Below are positions 45,321 to 53,117 of a stretch of DNA of 64,000 nucleotides, piece by piece. The notes beneath the pieces were generated by a model. The model worked only from the letters and a program-made list of their open reading frames with translations, had not been told where the DNA came from and did not search any database. Position 1 is the stretch's first letter; every line of letters begins with the position of its first letter. Location of the stretch: assembly GCF_000484535.1 (NCBI RefSeq), contig NC_022600.1, positions 4,660,792 to 4,724,791 on the forward strand, given 5' to 3'. Source of the DNA: Gloeobacter kilaueensis JS1 (lineage in GTDB: Bacteria > Cyanobacteriota > Cyanobacteriia > Gloeobacterales > Gloeobacteraceae). The translations under genes were made by a program, and so were the position numbers.

Positions 45321-45908
45321 ATGCGGCGCTACCAGGTTCCCTTTGTTGTAATCACCGAGACGAGCGAGCTTGCCCATCTCATCGAGCGCTGGCAGCAGCG
45401 GCAGGTCCTCGCCATCGATACCGAGACGGCCCATGCCCACCAGCTCAGCGCCAAAAAAAGCCGGATCTCGCTGCTGCAGGTCTGGGACGGCCAGAGCGAA
45501 GTGGTCTGGGTGATCGACTGCTTTCTGGTCGATATCAGGCCGTTCGTCGAGATCACGATGCGCAATTGGGAGATTGTCAAGCTTATCCACAACGCCCCCT
45601 ACGATCTGGCCTACCTGGGCGGAGCGGCCCAGGCCCGCTCGGTGGTCTGCACCCTCCAGATGGCCCGCTCGATCCCGGCCCAGCGGCGGGGCAACCTGGA
45701 GCGCAACTCGCTCAAGGCCCTCAGCCAGCACTTTTTGGGCATCGATCTCGAAAAGCACTACCAGGCGAGCAACTGGGCGATCCGCCCGCTCTCTCAGGGC
45801 CAGCTTGCCTACGCTGCCCTCGACCCCTGGGTCACCTACCGGGTCTGGGAGCAGATGCGCGAACTGGTCGAGCCCGAGGACGAGGACTTCGAGGAACTGT
45901 TGGTGTGA
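45321..45908 (+). CDS. RNase D-like 3'-5' exonuclease
   Basis: 195 residues from the ATG at 45321; a GTG at 45285 overlapping anmK is an alternative start. DEDD nuclease motifs: Exo I LAIDTETAHAH, Exo II KLIHNAPYDLAYLG, Exo III LAYAALDPWVTYRVW (Tyr type, DEDDy). There are no HRDC domains, so it is the short cyanobacterial form. The stop overlaps the chaperonin start by four bases (GTGA), so the two are coupled. Confidence 0.9.
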   Translation: MRRYQVPFVVITETSELAHLIERWQQRQVLAIDTETAHAHQLSAKKSRISLLQVWDGQSEVVWVIDCFLVDIRPFVEITMRNWEIVKLIHNAPYDLAYLGGAAQARSVVCTLQMARSIPAQRRGNLERNSLKALSQHFLGIDLEKHYQASNWAIRPLSQGQLAYAALDPWVTYRVWEQMRELVEPEDEDFEELLV

Positions 45909-47425
45909 ACACAGAAAGCTACCTCAAAGTGCTGCGCACCAACGTTGCGGCGGTGCGGGCGGTGGTCGAGGTCGTCGCTGCCACCCTCGGCCCGAAGGGG
46001 CTGGACGTGCTTTTAGTCGATGAGGCCGGACGGCTGACGCTCACCAACGATGGCATCGAAATTCTCGGCCAGCTCGACGCCCAGCACCCGGCGGCCCGCC
46101 TGGTCATTCAGGTGGCCGAGGCCCAGGACCGCTCGGTGGGCGACGGCACCACGACAGCTACGGTGCTGGCCGGAGCCCTCTTAGACGCCGCTCTGGAGCG
46201 CGTCGAGCAGGGCATCGCGATCAACCCGCTCATCGCCGGTCTGCGCCTGGGATTGCAGGCGGCCCTCGATGCGCTGCAGGAGTCGGCCCTCCCCCTCACG
46301 GGCTTCGAGGACGAGCGGCTTTTTGCCGTCGCCCGGATTGCGGCGCGCGGCGACGAGGCGATCGCGAGGGTCGTCTTTGAAGCCGCCCGCCACATCGGCG
46401 TCGAGCCGCTGGGCTCGGGGAAAGTACCGCTGGGCAAGCTGGTGCTGAGCGAAGTTGGAGCAGCGGGCCACCGCTGGCTGGCGGGTGTCGCCATCTCCAA
46501 GCAGCCCCTCACCCCGCCACCCGAAAATTCTTTCCAGAGCGGCGCTGTGCTGGTGCTGGCCGATCACTTCGAGGCGGAACCCCTCGATTCCCAACTGCTC
46601 GGGACCGAGGGCGGTTTCAGCCGCTTCCTTGAGACCCAGGAGCAGTTGCGCCGCCAGGTCCAGGCGCTCAGCGAAGCGGGAGTGGTGCTTTTAGTCTGCG
46701 AGAAGAGCATCGCCCCGGCGGCAGAGCCGCTTTTAGCCGAAGCCAGGATCACCGCTCTGCAGCGGGTGCTGCGGCGCGACAGCGAGCGGGTCAGCCTTTT
46801 TTGCGGCGGCGGGCCAGTCTACCAGCGGCAAATTACCGCCGGTCCAGCAACATTGACGCCCCTGCTCGGCAAGGCGACCGTCCGCTACGAGCGCAACAGT
46901 CGGCGGGTACACCTGAGCGACGGCGGCGGGTTGCCCCTGGCCACGATCGTCGTCGGGGCGGTGAGCGCTGAGATCGCCGCTGAGAGCGAGCGCATCGCCA
47001 TCGATGCCAGCGGGGCGCTGCAGGCGGCCCTGCGCTCGGGGGTGGTGACCGGCGGCGGGGCAGCGGAGTGGGCGAGCCGCCGCGCTGTGCAGGCGCTGGC
47101 GGGCTGCACCGAGGGGATGACCCGCTACGGCATCGAGGCGCTGGCGGTTGCCCTCGCCCGGCCCCTCGAACAAATCGCGATCAACAGCGGCTTTTCGGCC
47201 CTCGAAAAAGTCGCCCAGCTGGAGGCCGCCCAGACGCGCACCGGCAACCTTCACCTGGGCATCGACTGCGAGAGCGGCGCGATCGTCGATCTGCGCGCCG
47301 CCGGAGTGGTCGATCCGCTGGCGGTCAAGACCTGCGCCCTCGAAGCAGCCGTCGAGATCGCCCTGCGCATCCTGCGCATCCAGACGGTCGTGCGGCGGCG
47401 CGAAACTCCTCCTGCCGACGCTTGA
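45905..47425 (+). CDS. Thermosome-like (group II/III) chaperonin
   Basis: 506 residues from the GTG at 45905; a longer frame upstream is a shadow of the exonuclease gene. It is closer in pattern to archaeal thermosome/CCT than to GroEL: TLGPKGLDVLLVDEAG, LTNDGIEILGQLDAQHPAARL, the nucleotide motif VGDGTTTATVLAGALL (79-84), GGGAAEWASRRAVQ, and the C-terminal AGVVDPLAVKTCALEAAVE. A segment at about residues 220-245 corresponds to the built-in lid (helical protrusion), so no GroES would be needed. Whether it forms a working ring is unknown; conservation of the ATP loop suggests so. Confidence 0.85.
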   Translation: MNTESYLKVLRTNVAAVRAVVEVVAATLGPKGLDVLLVDEAGRLTLTNDGIEILGQLDAQHPAARLVIQVAEAQDRSVGDGTTTATVLAGALLDAALERVEQGIAINPLIAGLRLGLQAALDALQESALPLTGFEDERLFAVARIAARGDEAIARVVFEAARHIGVEPLGSGKVPLGKLVLSEVGAAGHRWLAGVAISKQPLTPPPENSFQSGAVLVLADHFEAEPLDSQLLGTEGGFSRFLETQEQLRRQVQALSEAGVVLLVCEKSIAPAAEPLLAEARITALQRVLRRDSERVSLFCGGGPVYQRQITAGPATLTPLLGKATVRYERNSRRVHLSDGGGLPLATIVVGAVSAEIAAESERIAIDASGALQAALRSGVVTGGGAAEWASRRAVQALAGCTEGMTRYGIEALAVALARPLEQIAINSGFSALEKVAQLEAAQTRTGNLHLGIDCESGAIVDLRAAGVVDPLAVKTCALEAAVEIALRILRIQTVVRRRETPPADA

Positions 47426-47475
47426 ATTAAGCTGTAAATAGGCGAGAATCGAATCTACAAGGCATCGGGGAATCT

Positions 47476-47877
47476 GTGCGCGCTATGTCGCGGGTGAGTT
47501 CAGGACACGCGGCCCTTCTGTGTGCCGTCCTTGCAACACTTTTTATCTGTCAGGTTGTCGCCGCGCAGCCAAAACCGTCGCGGCAGGGGGAGGTGCGCAT
47601 CGGCAACAAGACGCCCTACCCCGTTCGGGTAGTCATTACAAAAGCCGATGGCTCCCTCGAAGGTGCCTTCTGGGATTTTGCGCCCGGCGAAGGGGGCAGC
47701 GAGGGCATTCGCCTCGCCCTGGCCAACAAGCCGGTTCTACTGGGCGAGGGCGATGTGATCACCGTCTTTACGGTGGACGGCTCGCGCAAGTACTGGGGAC
47801 CGAATATTCTGGGCCGCACCCTCGCCCCTTTTTGGGACGGCAGGCGGCGGATGTGGACGAGCGTGCTGCGGCCCTGA
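47476..47877 (+). CDS. Secreted hypothetical protein
   Basis: 133 residues from GTG. A signal peptide (ALLCAVLATLFICQVVAAQ) would be cut near residue 30. The mature part has VRIGNKTPYPVRVVITKADGS and GEGDVITVFTVDGSRKYWGP, suggesting a small beta-sandwich. The family is not recognised. It starts 50 bp after the chaperonin stop. Confidence 0.7.
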   Translation: MRAMSRVSSGHAALLCAVLATLFICQVVAAQPKPSRQGEVRIGNKTPYPVRVVITKADGSLEGAFWDFAPGEGGSEGIRLALANKPVLLGEGDVITVFTVDGSRKYWGPNILGRTLAPFWDGRRRMWTSVLRP

Positions 47878-47886
47878 GTAAAGCCT

Positions 47887-48204
47887 TTATCTCACTTCGC
47901 AGATCGCGGCGACCAGGGATTTGGCGACTGCCATGTGGGGCTCGCTGAGCAGCAGTTCGCCTGCCTGGTTGTATACTTCGGCCCGGTTGAGCAGCAAAAA
48001 GGGCTGCCGCTCGGCAAGCAGCGCCTCGGGACCGCGATAGCGATCCGGTTCCACTTCAAGTTCTGCCCGGATGATGCGCTCAGCCACCGTTAAAATCTCG
48101 ACTTTGATCGTTTGTTTGACGGTGCTGCTGTGCAAGGAGCAGAGCTTTTGCGGACGGGCAGCGAGCCTTTTGGGGCGGATAGTGCGGGAAGCGAGCGTGG
48201 TCAT
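47887..48204 (-). CDS. Hypothetical protein
   Basis: 105 residues from the ATG at 48204; an open frame to 48294 exists but crosses AT-rich noncoding-like sequence. A basic N-terminus (ASRTIRPKRLAARPQK) is followed by VKQTIKVEILTVAERIIRAELEV and a C-terminal helix. No known domain. It ends nine bases from the convergent secreted protein gene. Confidence 0.55.
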   Translation of the reverse strand: MTTLASRTIRPKRLAARPQKLCSLHSSTVKQTIKVEILTVAERIIRAELEVEPDRYRGPEALLAERQPFLLLNRAEVYNQAGELLLSEPHMAVAKSLVAAICEVR

Positions 48205-48342
48205 AGGCGTTTTAGAGGTGTTTAGGGGAGATAACAACAGTATTTTTATAAATACCGAATAATAAAACCGTCGATCGGCCATACCTGGACCCAAGTTTAC
48301 ATCCAGGTGGATATCCTAGTGGATAACGGCGGTGCCATTCTG

Positions 48343-48717
48343 TCAACTTTGTTGCAGCCGGTCCGCGCAACTTTCGGCCCAATCGCAGGCATCGCTGTAG
48401 CTAATCATCCCCCAGTAGAGATGGGAGGAGACGACGCGGGCGTAGCGCTCCGGCTGAATCTTGAGACCCCGGCGGGCCAGTTCCCACATCTCCCGCTCGT
48501 AGCCCAGCCGCTCGATGCGCCAGCGAAAGCCCACATCGAGGGCGTACAGAAGGCAGAAGCGCACCAACCCGAGGGCGCGCTGCTGGCGGTGGTGGATGCG
48601 CTCGTGGGCGAGGATGGCAGCCCGATAACCGGCGGGCCAGCGCTCAAAGTCGCGCGGCACAAAGACAAAGGGCGACAGCGCCAGGCAGAACCCGAATGGC
48701 CAGCGCACCAGCTGCAT
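48343..48717 (-). CDS. Small HExxH protein, possible metallopeptidase-like
   Basis: 124 residues. AAILAHERIHHRQQRALG contains HERIH, fitting the zinc-peptidase HExxH pattern, followed by hydrophobic helices (LVRFCLLYALDVGFRW). A third zinc ligand may be Glu in YEREMWELA. It is much shorter than M48/M56 enzymes. It lies one base after the DUF3288 stop on the same strand, so the two are likely co-transcribed. Confidence 0.65.
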   Translation of the reverse strand: MQLVRWPFGFCLALSPFVFVPRDFERWPAGYRAAILAHERIHHRQQRALGLVRFCLLYALDVGFRWRIERLGYEREMWELARRGLKIQPERYARVVSSHLYWGMISYSDACDWAESCADRLQQS

Positions 48718-48718
48718 A

Positions 48719-48991
48719 TCAAAGCCAGTCCTCTTGCGAAGCGTCGCTGCTGCCGTAGACCGGGCGGCTTATGTGGATGTGGCGGGTCCGCTCGAAGAGT
48801 GCCTCCTCGGTAAGTTGCCAGTTCGTCAGCAGGGCTTTGAGATCGTTCTGGAGATCAGCCGCGCCCGGAAAGCCCCGGTAGCGGATGATGAGCCGCGCCA
48901 GTTCCGCCAGGTTGTAGTCGCTCGCCTCCTCGCGCAGCAACTGGCTGATCGTCTGGCGGTCCCTGTGATACTGCGGATGGGTCTGATTCAT
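48719..48991 (-). CDS. DUF3288 family protein
   Basis: 90 residues starting MNQTHPQYHRDRQTI. The segment DYNLAELARLIIRYRGFPGA and LTEEALFERTRHIH match the cyanobacterial DUF3288 pattern. The ATG overlaps the stop of the upstream aldo/keto reductase (ATGA in the sense strand); a TTG 15 bases earlier is possible. Function unknown. Confidence 0.85.
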   Translation of the reverse strand: MNQTHPQYHRDRQTISQLLREEASDYNLAELARLIIRYRGFPGAADLQNDLKALLTNWQLTEEALFERTRHIHISRPVYGSSDASQEDWL

Positions 48992-50121
48992 GAGGAGGAA
49001 CCCCAAAGACGTTTGCGTTCGCCCTGGTAGAGCAGGGCGTGGGTCTGCTTGAGCAGGGCTGGAATCTCAAGCCCCACCGGGCAGCGCGGCAGGCAGTCGC
49101 CGCAGTCGGTGCAGCTGTTGGCCTTGCGGCCCGGAAACCAGTGACCGGCGTTGCCGAACATCGCGTAGCGGTAGCGGCCAAAATCGTTCATCTCGAATCC
49201 CAGGGCGAGATTGCGCAACCGGAGCACCTCCGGAATGTGAATGTCCTCCGGGCAGGGCAGGCACTGGTAGCACTGCTCGCACAAAGAAGGCACCCGCTGG
49301 TACTGGCGCTCAAGCCGTTCGAGAATGGCTTTTTCGCCTTCGCTCAAAGGCCCGCCCTGATCGGCTACGGCCAGGTGCGGCGCAAATTCTCCCGGATGGG
49401 CGGCTCCGAGGCTGAGGGTGTGGATGCGCGGGTCTGCGAGCAAGAAGCGGTGGTTGATCGCGATGGGCGTGTAGGGCGCACACAACTCCACCAGGCGGGC
49501 GGGCGGATTGAACAGCTGGCCGCCTTTGTCGGTGGGCGAGATGATGAACACGCCCATGTCGAGCTGGTGGGCGAGGGCGATTGCCGGTGCGTTGCGCTGA
49601 TTGAAGTAGTAGTAGTGCAGGTTGACCGACTCGAATTCGCCCGTTGCGATCGTCTCCAGCAGCAGATCGAGTGGCGCGTGGGTCGAAAAACCCAGATGAG
49701 CGATGAGCCCCTCGTCCATCGCCCTGCGAATCGCCGGTAGACAGCCCATCCCCAGATCGAACTGCTCGCGGTTGTTGATGCCGTGCAGGTCAAAAATGTC
49801 GATCCGATCGATCCCCAGGCGGCTCAGGGATTCTTCGATCGCGCGCCGCATCGCACTCCCGTCCTGTTGCGGCGGGATCTTGGTGGTGATGTAGACCCGC
49901 TCGCGGGGCAGACCGGCCCGCAAGGCCGCCCCGAGAAACTTTTCACTCTCGCCGTAGCCCCGCGCCGTCTCAAGATGATTGATCCCCAGATCTACAGCTG
50001 CCTGGGCCGTGCGAATCGCATTTTCTTTGGAGGCAAGAAAGCGCATGGCCCCAAAGCTGAAGACAGACAGTTGCAGACCTGTTTTACCGAAGCGGCGGTA
50101 GAGCACGCGCGTCGATCCCAA
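48988..50121 (-). CDS. Aldo/keto reductase with C-terminal 4Fe-4S motifs
   Basis: 377 residues. The N-terminal two thirds is an AKR barrel (RRFGKTGLQLSVFSFGAMRF, HLETARGYGESEKFLG with the catalytic Tyr, VYITTKIPP). The C-terminal third carries CEQCYQCLPCPEDIHIPEVL and CTDCGDCLPRCPVGLEIP, giving eight Cys in two clusters. Such AKR-ferredoxin proteins are widespread in cyanobacteria; their redox partner is unknown. It is translationally coupled to the DUF3288 gene. Confidence 0.9.
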   Translation of the reverse strand: MGSTRVLYRRFGKTGLQLSVFSFGAMRFLASKENAIRTAQAAVDLGINHLETARGYGESEKFLGAALRAGLPRERVYITTKIPPQQDGSAMRRAIEESLSRLGIDRIDIFDLHGINNREQFDLGMGCLPAIRRAMDEGLIAHLGFSTHAPLDLLLETIATGEFESVNLHYYYFNQRNAPAIALAHQLDMGVFIISPTDKGGQLFNPPARLVELCAPYTPIAINHRFLLADPRIHTLSLGAAHPGEFAPHLAVADQGGPLSEGEKAILERLERQYQRVPSLCEQCYQCLPCPEDIHIPEVLRLRNLALGFEMNDFGRYRYAMFGNAGHWFPGRKANSCTDCGDCLPRCPVGLEIPALLKQTHALLYQGERKRLWGSSS

Positions 50122-50137
50122 ACCTCATTTCACTATC

Positions 50138-50704
50138 CTAAGTGCTCGCCGCCGGAGCAGGATCCACCACGACCATCGCCCGCGCCAGGACACCTGCCGT
50201 CTTTTCGTCCACCAGCAGCGCCACCAGCTTCAGTGCAAAGTCCAGAGCCGTGCCGACCCCGCGACTGGTGACGATCCGACGATCGACGACGACGCTCGTC
50301 TCCAGATACTCGCCCACCACCAATTCCGGCTGCAGCGCCGGGTAGCTCGTCGCCCGCACGCCTGCAAGCAGCCCAGCATCGGAGAGCACCGTTGGAGCCG
50401 CACAGATGGCGGCGGTCCATTTTTGAGCGGCCTGCATCTCGACGAGCAACTGCCGGATGCGCCCATCGGCCCTGAGCTGTGCCACCCCCGGCCCCCCCGG
50501 CAGGGCGATCGCATCGAAAGTTGCCGGTTCAATCTCCGAAAGTAAAGCATCGGCGATAAGCCCAATCCCATGGGAGCCTGTTACCACCCGCTCCGCCAGT
50601 GCCGCCACCGTCACCTCAACCCCGGCGCGCCGCAGCACATCGACGATCGTCACCGCCTCGATTTCCTCGAAGCCCTCCGCCAGCGGTACCAGCACTTTGA
50701 CCAT
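50138..50704 (-). CDS. DJ-1/PfpI family protein
   Basis: 188 residues from the ATG at 50704 (an in-frame GTG lies nine bases earlier). DJ-1 features: VLVPLAEGFEEIEAVTIVD with the conserved Glu, ALPGGPGVAQL, and nucleophile Cys in AAICAAPTVLSDAGLL. The family includes glyoxalase III-like and deglycase-like activities, which are debated. Its 5' side adjoins a decayed vapC. Confidence 0.93.
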   Translation of the reverse strand: MVKVLVPLAEGFEEIEAVTIVDVLRRAGVEVTVAALAERVVTGSHGIGLIADALLSEIEPATFDAIALPGGPGVAQLRADGRIRQLLVEMQAAQKWTAAICAAPTVLSDAGLLAGVRATSYPALQPELVVGEYLETSVVVDRRIVTSRGVGTALDFALKLVALLVDEKTAGVLARAMVVVDPAPAAST

Positions 50705-50739
50705 CGCACCCACCCTAAATCCTTGTCTTTGAACTTTAC

Positions 50740-50878
50740 GCCTTTGCGACTTGCGGGGCCACCTGCAGACCCCTTCTCGTGCAGCAGAGCGCTCAGGAGC
50801 GTCTATGGCCAGTTTTCCGTATCAGACATCGCCCATGGGCAGGTGGTCTACCCACATCGATGTACCTACTAAAATCAA
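50740..50878 (-). pseudogene. Decayed VapC (PIN) toxin remnant
   Basis: Immediately after vapB, beginning at a TTG that overlaps its stop, the minus strand reads L-I-L-V-G-T-S-M-W-V-D-H-L-P-M-G-D-V-stop. Intact VapC proteins usually start MILVDTSVWIDHL. The first catalytic Asp is replaced by Gly, a TGA follows 18 codons in, and similarity resumes in another frame as LLSALLHEKGV. So the toxin has lost its active site and its frame, while the antitoxin is open. Confidence 0.7.
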
Positions 50879-51075
50879 GAGTCCATTTCTTGGTGCCTGC
50901 GGGGCACAGCTTTTAAGGTTGGCTGCGTGCCATCGAGTCGCGCCAGCCGCTTAGCACTTTCGCGCTCGATAAGCGCCTTCAACCCTTCACGCACCAGAGC
51001 CGACCGCTCCAACGGACCCATCAACTCAGCAGCCCTGGCGAGAAGTTCATCGTCGATGGTGATGGTAGTGCGCAC
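50875..51075 (-). CDS. VapB-type antitoxin
   Basis: 66 residues from the GTG at 51075 (a longer frame starts at 51114). VRTTITIDDELLARAAELMG is the ribbon-helix-helix start of the VapB/DUF2191 family, then ERSALVREGLKALIERESAK; the tail would wrap the toxin. Its partner at 50740-50878 is decayed, so this is an orphan antitoxin, possibly retained by chance or to neutralise another VapC. Confidence 0.85.
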   Translation of the reverse strand: MRTTITIDDELLARAAELMGPLERSALVREGLKALIERESAKRLARLDGTQPTLKAVPRRHQEMDS

Positions 51076-51099
51076 GCTATAGACTCCCAATCGACGCGT

Positions 51100-51129
51100 T
51101 AAAGATAGCATCATCTGGTGTCATCTTTA
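51100..51129. promoter_or_regulatory. Inverted repeat between two divergent TA modules
   Basis: TAAAGAT, 16 bases, ATCTTTA: perfect 7-bp arms, 25 bases upstream of the vapB start. It is a plausible VapB operator. Confidence 0.4.
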
Positions 51130-51152
51130 TGTAGAATGGTATATCTATCAAA

Positions 51153-51166
51153 GCCAGCTAGCTGGC
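51153..51166. promoter_or_regulatory. Perfect 14-bp palindrome upstream of abrB-like antitoxin
   Basis: GCCAGCTAGCTGGC is fully self-complementary and lies 40 bases before the antitoxin ATG at 51206. Antitoxins usually repress their own promoter at such palindromes. Confidence 0.5.
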
Positions 51167-51205
51167 CTTGGATATTCTGCAGCAGCATCGAGATAGAATC
51201 TGGAT

Positions 51206-51580
51206 ATGGACAGAGCGCATTTGGATGAACAAGGAAGGCTCCTTCTCCCACAGCAGGTGCAGGATGATCTGCAGGCCGGGTTAGCTGCGGGAACGCTCAT
51301 CGCCATCAGGATCAACAGTGAGATCAACGGGGGACTGATTACCGTCTCTGTTTCAAAAGGCAGCAATGTTTTGAAGATGCGTACATCTACCGCCTTATCT
51401 AGAGCCACACGGTGTAAGACGCTTACAGAACTGATATTGCAGCGGTCAAAGGATGCACGCTCCGAAACTACCGGGCCAGAAGCTTCCGCACGCCTGAGCA
51501 TCGAAAACGAATTGCCAGTATTCGATGCCAATGCTCCTGGAGACATCGTTGCCAGCATTGCCGCCCTGCGTGATCAGTGA
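51206..51580 (+). CDS. AbrB/SpoVT-like antitoxin
   Basis: 124 residues. The N-terminal segment HLDEQGRLLLPQQVQDDLQAG resembles a swapped-hairpin AbrB DNA-binding domain, and the longer C-terminal part could bind toxin. The stop overlaps the PIN gene start (GTGA), the usual layout of a type II module. TAGAAT lies only six bases before the ATG, so the transcript might be nearly leaderless. The AbrB assignment is moderate. Confidence 0.65.
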   Translation: MDRAHLDEQGRLLLPQQVQDDLQAGLAAGTLIAIRINSEINGGLITVSVSKGSNVLKMRTSTALSRATRCKTLTELILQRSKDARSETTGPEASARLSIENELPVFDANAPGDIVASIAALRDQ

Positions 51581-51798
51581 AGCTGCTCCTGGATACAAAT
51601 ATTTTGATAGCCTGCGCTGTACGAGAACACGAGCATCGTCAGCGCTGCTTGCCTTATATGGATGGTGTCGTAAACGGTTCGTACCAAGGCTTTCTTTCTA
51701 GCCACGGACTACTTGAGCTTTTACGCGAGCAGCCCCGCGCTGTAATCTTTGATTCAGCGTCGGGAAGAATCGCATCCTCAACTGCATTTGTGATATAA
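51577..51798 (+). pseudogene. PIN-domain toxin truncated by IS605-type insertion
   Basis: 73 residues. The start MKLLLDTNILIACAVREHEH with the first catalytic Asp, and GFLSSHGLLELL (where intact PIN proteins have a similar H-x-L-x-E block), are normal, but the product ends F-V-I-stop at 51798, within the left end of the TnpB element. About half of a PIN domain with its remaining acidic residues is lost, so it should be inactive. Confidence 0.75.
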
Positions 51799-51808
51799 TG
51801 TCCATATT

Positions 51809-53089
51809 ATGCTACTTGCTTACCAGTACAAGCTCTTGCCAACTTATGAACAGCGTTGTCGCATGGACAAGTGGCTGGATATGTTGCGCCATCAATACAA
51901 CTATTTGCTCGCTGAACGATTTGATTGGTACGAGAGGAACCGTTGTTCAATCAACGCTTGTCCGCTCCTATGCCATTTACCAAAACTCAAAGAACCGCCC
52001 AACTACTACAGCCAGAAGCGTTCTCTCGTACCTCTTAAGCAAGAACGCGAATGGTACAAAGATATTCATGCCCATGTACTGCAAGACATGGTAAAACGTG
52101 TCGAACTCGCCTTTGCCCGGTACTTGAAAGGGGATAGCAAAGCAAACAGGAGTGGTAAGCCAAGGTTTAAAGGCAAGGGTCGCTATCGCACATTTACTTT
52201 CCCGCAACTCAGTGCTCAACCGTTCATGGGTAACCGTATTGCTCTGCCTAAGTTAGGGAAAGTCAAGTTGACTCAACACCGTCCAATTCCAGATGGCTTT
52301 TTCATCAAAACAGCATCAGTGACAAAAAAGCCCGATGGCTGGTATGTACAGCTAGTTTTAGAAGATGTTTCTGTGCCTGACGCCCCATCTATCAACATTG
52401 TCCCAACAGAAGCCAATAGCATGGGCGTGGATGCGGGGCTGGAGTACTTTGTGGCATGTTCTGACGGCTTTACCAACGAATCGCCCAAGTTCCTGCGCAA
52501 AGCTGAAGAGAAGTTGGCAAAACTGCAAGTCAAGTTTGCCCTGCGCAAGAAGGGTTCTAAAGCATGTCGCAAGCTTGGTCAACGCATCGGCAGACTTCAC
52601 CAAACCATCGCCCGTACACGTCGTCAGTGGCACTTTGAAACAGCAGGTGAACTGTTAGACCGCGCTGATGTACTGTTTGTTGAAGATTTGAAAGTTTCTA
52701 ATCTGTCGTGCCGATGCAAACCAAAGCAGGATGAAGAGGGTAGATTCCTGGCGAATGGTCAATCAGCGAAGTCGGGACTGAACAAAAGTTTTGCTGATGC
52801 TGGGGTCGCTAGATTCTTGAATGAAATTTTGCCTTACAAAGCTGAAAAAGCTGGTAAGCAAGTCATCAAAGTCAATCCGGCGGGAACATCTCAACATTGT
52901 GCAAAGTGCTTGAAGCGTGTTTCAAAACAGTTGTCGGATCGCTGGCACAGTTGCCCCCATTGTGGGGTGGAGCTGCCGCGCGACGTACACTCTGGAATGC
53001 TGATCAAGAAAGTGGGGTTGGGCGTTCGCCTCACTATAAAACGTGAAAGCCGAAAGGCTGGAGAAGCCCGCGCTCTATCCGTAGGATGA
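51809..53089 (+). CDS. tnpB: TnpB RNA-guided nuclease (IS605 OrfB)
   Basis: 426 residues and intact. RuvC-like acidic residues: GVDAGLEYF (Asp), LFVEDLKVSNL (Glu) and ELPRDVHSGM (Asp). A zinc ribbon CAKCLKRVSK...CPHCG lies between the last two. The N-terminus YQYKLLPTYEQRCRMDKWL is typical. TnpB proteins are omega-RNA-guided DNA nucleases and ancestors of Cas12. The gene lies within the element that interrupted the PIN toxin. Confidence 0.93.
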   Translation: MLLAYQYKLLPTYEQRCRMDKWLDMLRHQYNYLLAERFDWYERNRCSINACPLLCHLPKLKEPPNYYSQKRSLVPLKQEREWYKDIHAHVLQDMVKRVELAFARYLKGDSKANRSGKPRFKGKGRYRTFTFPQLSAQPFMGNRIALPKLGKVKLTQHRPIPDGFFIKTASVTKKPDGWYVQLVLEDVSVPDAPSINIVPTEANSMGVDAGLEYFVACSDGFTNESPKFLRKAEEKLAKLQVKFALRKKGSKACRKLGQRIGRLHQTIARTRRQWHFETAGELLDRADVLFVEDLKVSNLSCRCKPKQDEEGRFLANGQSAKSGLNKSFADAGVARFLNEILPYKAEKAGKQVIKVNPAGTSQHCAKCLKRVSKQLSDRWHSCPHCGVELPRDVHSGMLIKKVGLGVRLTIKRESRKAGEARALSVG

Positions 53090-53107
53090 GCGTCGGGAGT
53101 ACGTCAC
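53042..53107 (+). ncRNA. Candidate omega-RNA from the right end of the tnpB element
   Basis: In studied IS200/IS605 elements the guide RNA scaffold is encoded at the tnpB 3' end up to the right boundary. Here that stretch has two hairpins (53047-53058, 53078-53088) and ends at CGTCAC. The guide would be taken from the first bases beyond 53107, which are the 5' end of the ATP-grasp gene. Confidence 0.5.
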
Positions 53108-53117
53108 GGAGGCTCGC

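Larger units (their letters stand above)
51788..53107 (+). mobile_element. IS200/IS605-family element with tnpB only
   Basis: The left end near TGATATAATG contains a short hairpin (ATAAT-6-ATTAT at about 51793-51808). The right end after tnpB has small hairpins AGCC-GAAA-GGCT and ATCC-GTA-GGAT and finishes GGGAGTACGTCAC, like other cyanobacterial IS605 ends. No TnpA transposase is present, so it would need one in trans. There is no terminal inverted repeat or target duplication, as expected. Exact left boundary is uncertain by several bases. Confidence 0.8.

Noticed and set aside
45269..45904. Upstream in-frame extension of the chaperonin, which could look like a fusion.
   Set aside because: The extension is the alternate frame of the RNase D-like gene, is low-complexity Arg/Pro-rich, and a GTG start overlaps that gene's stop.
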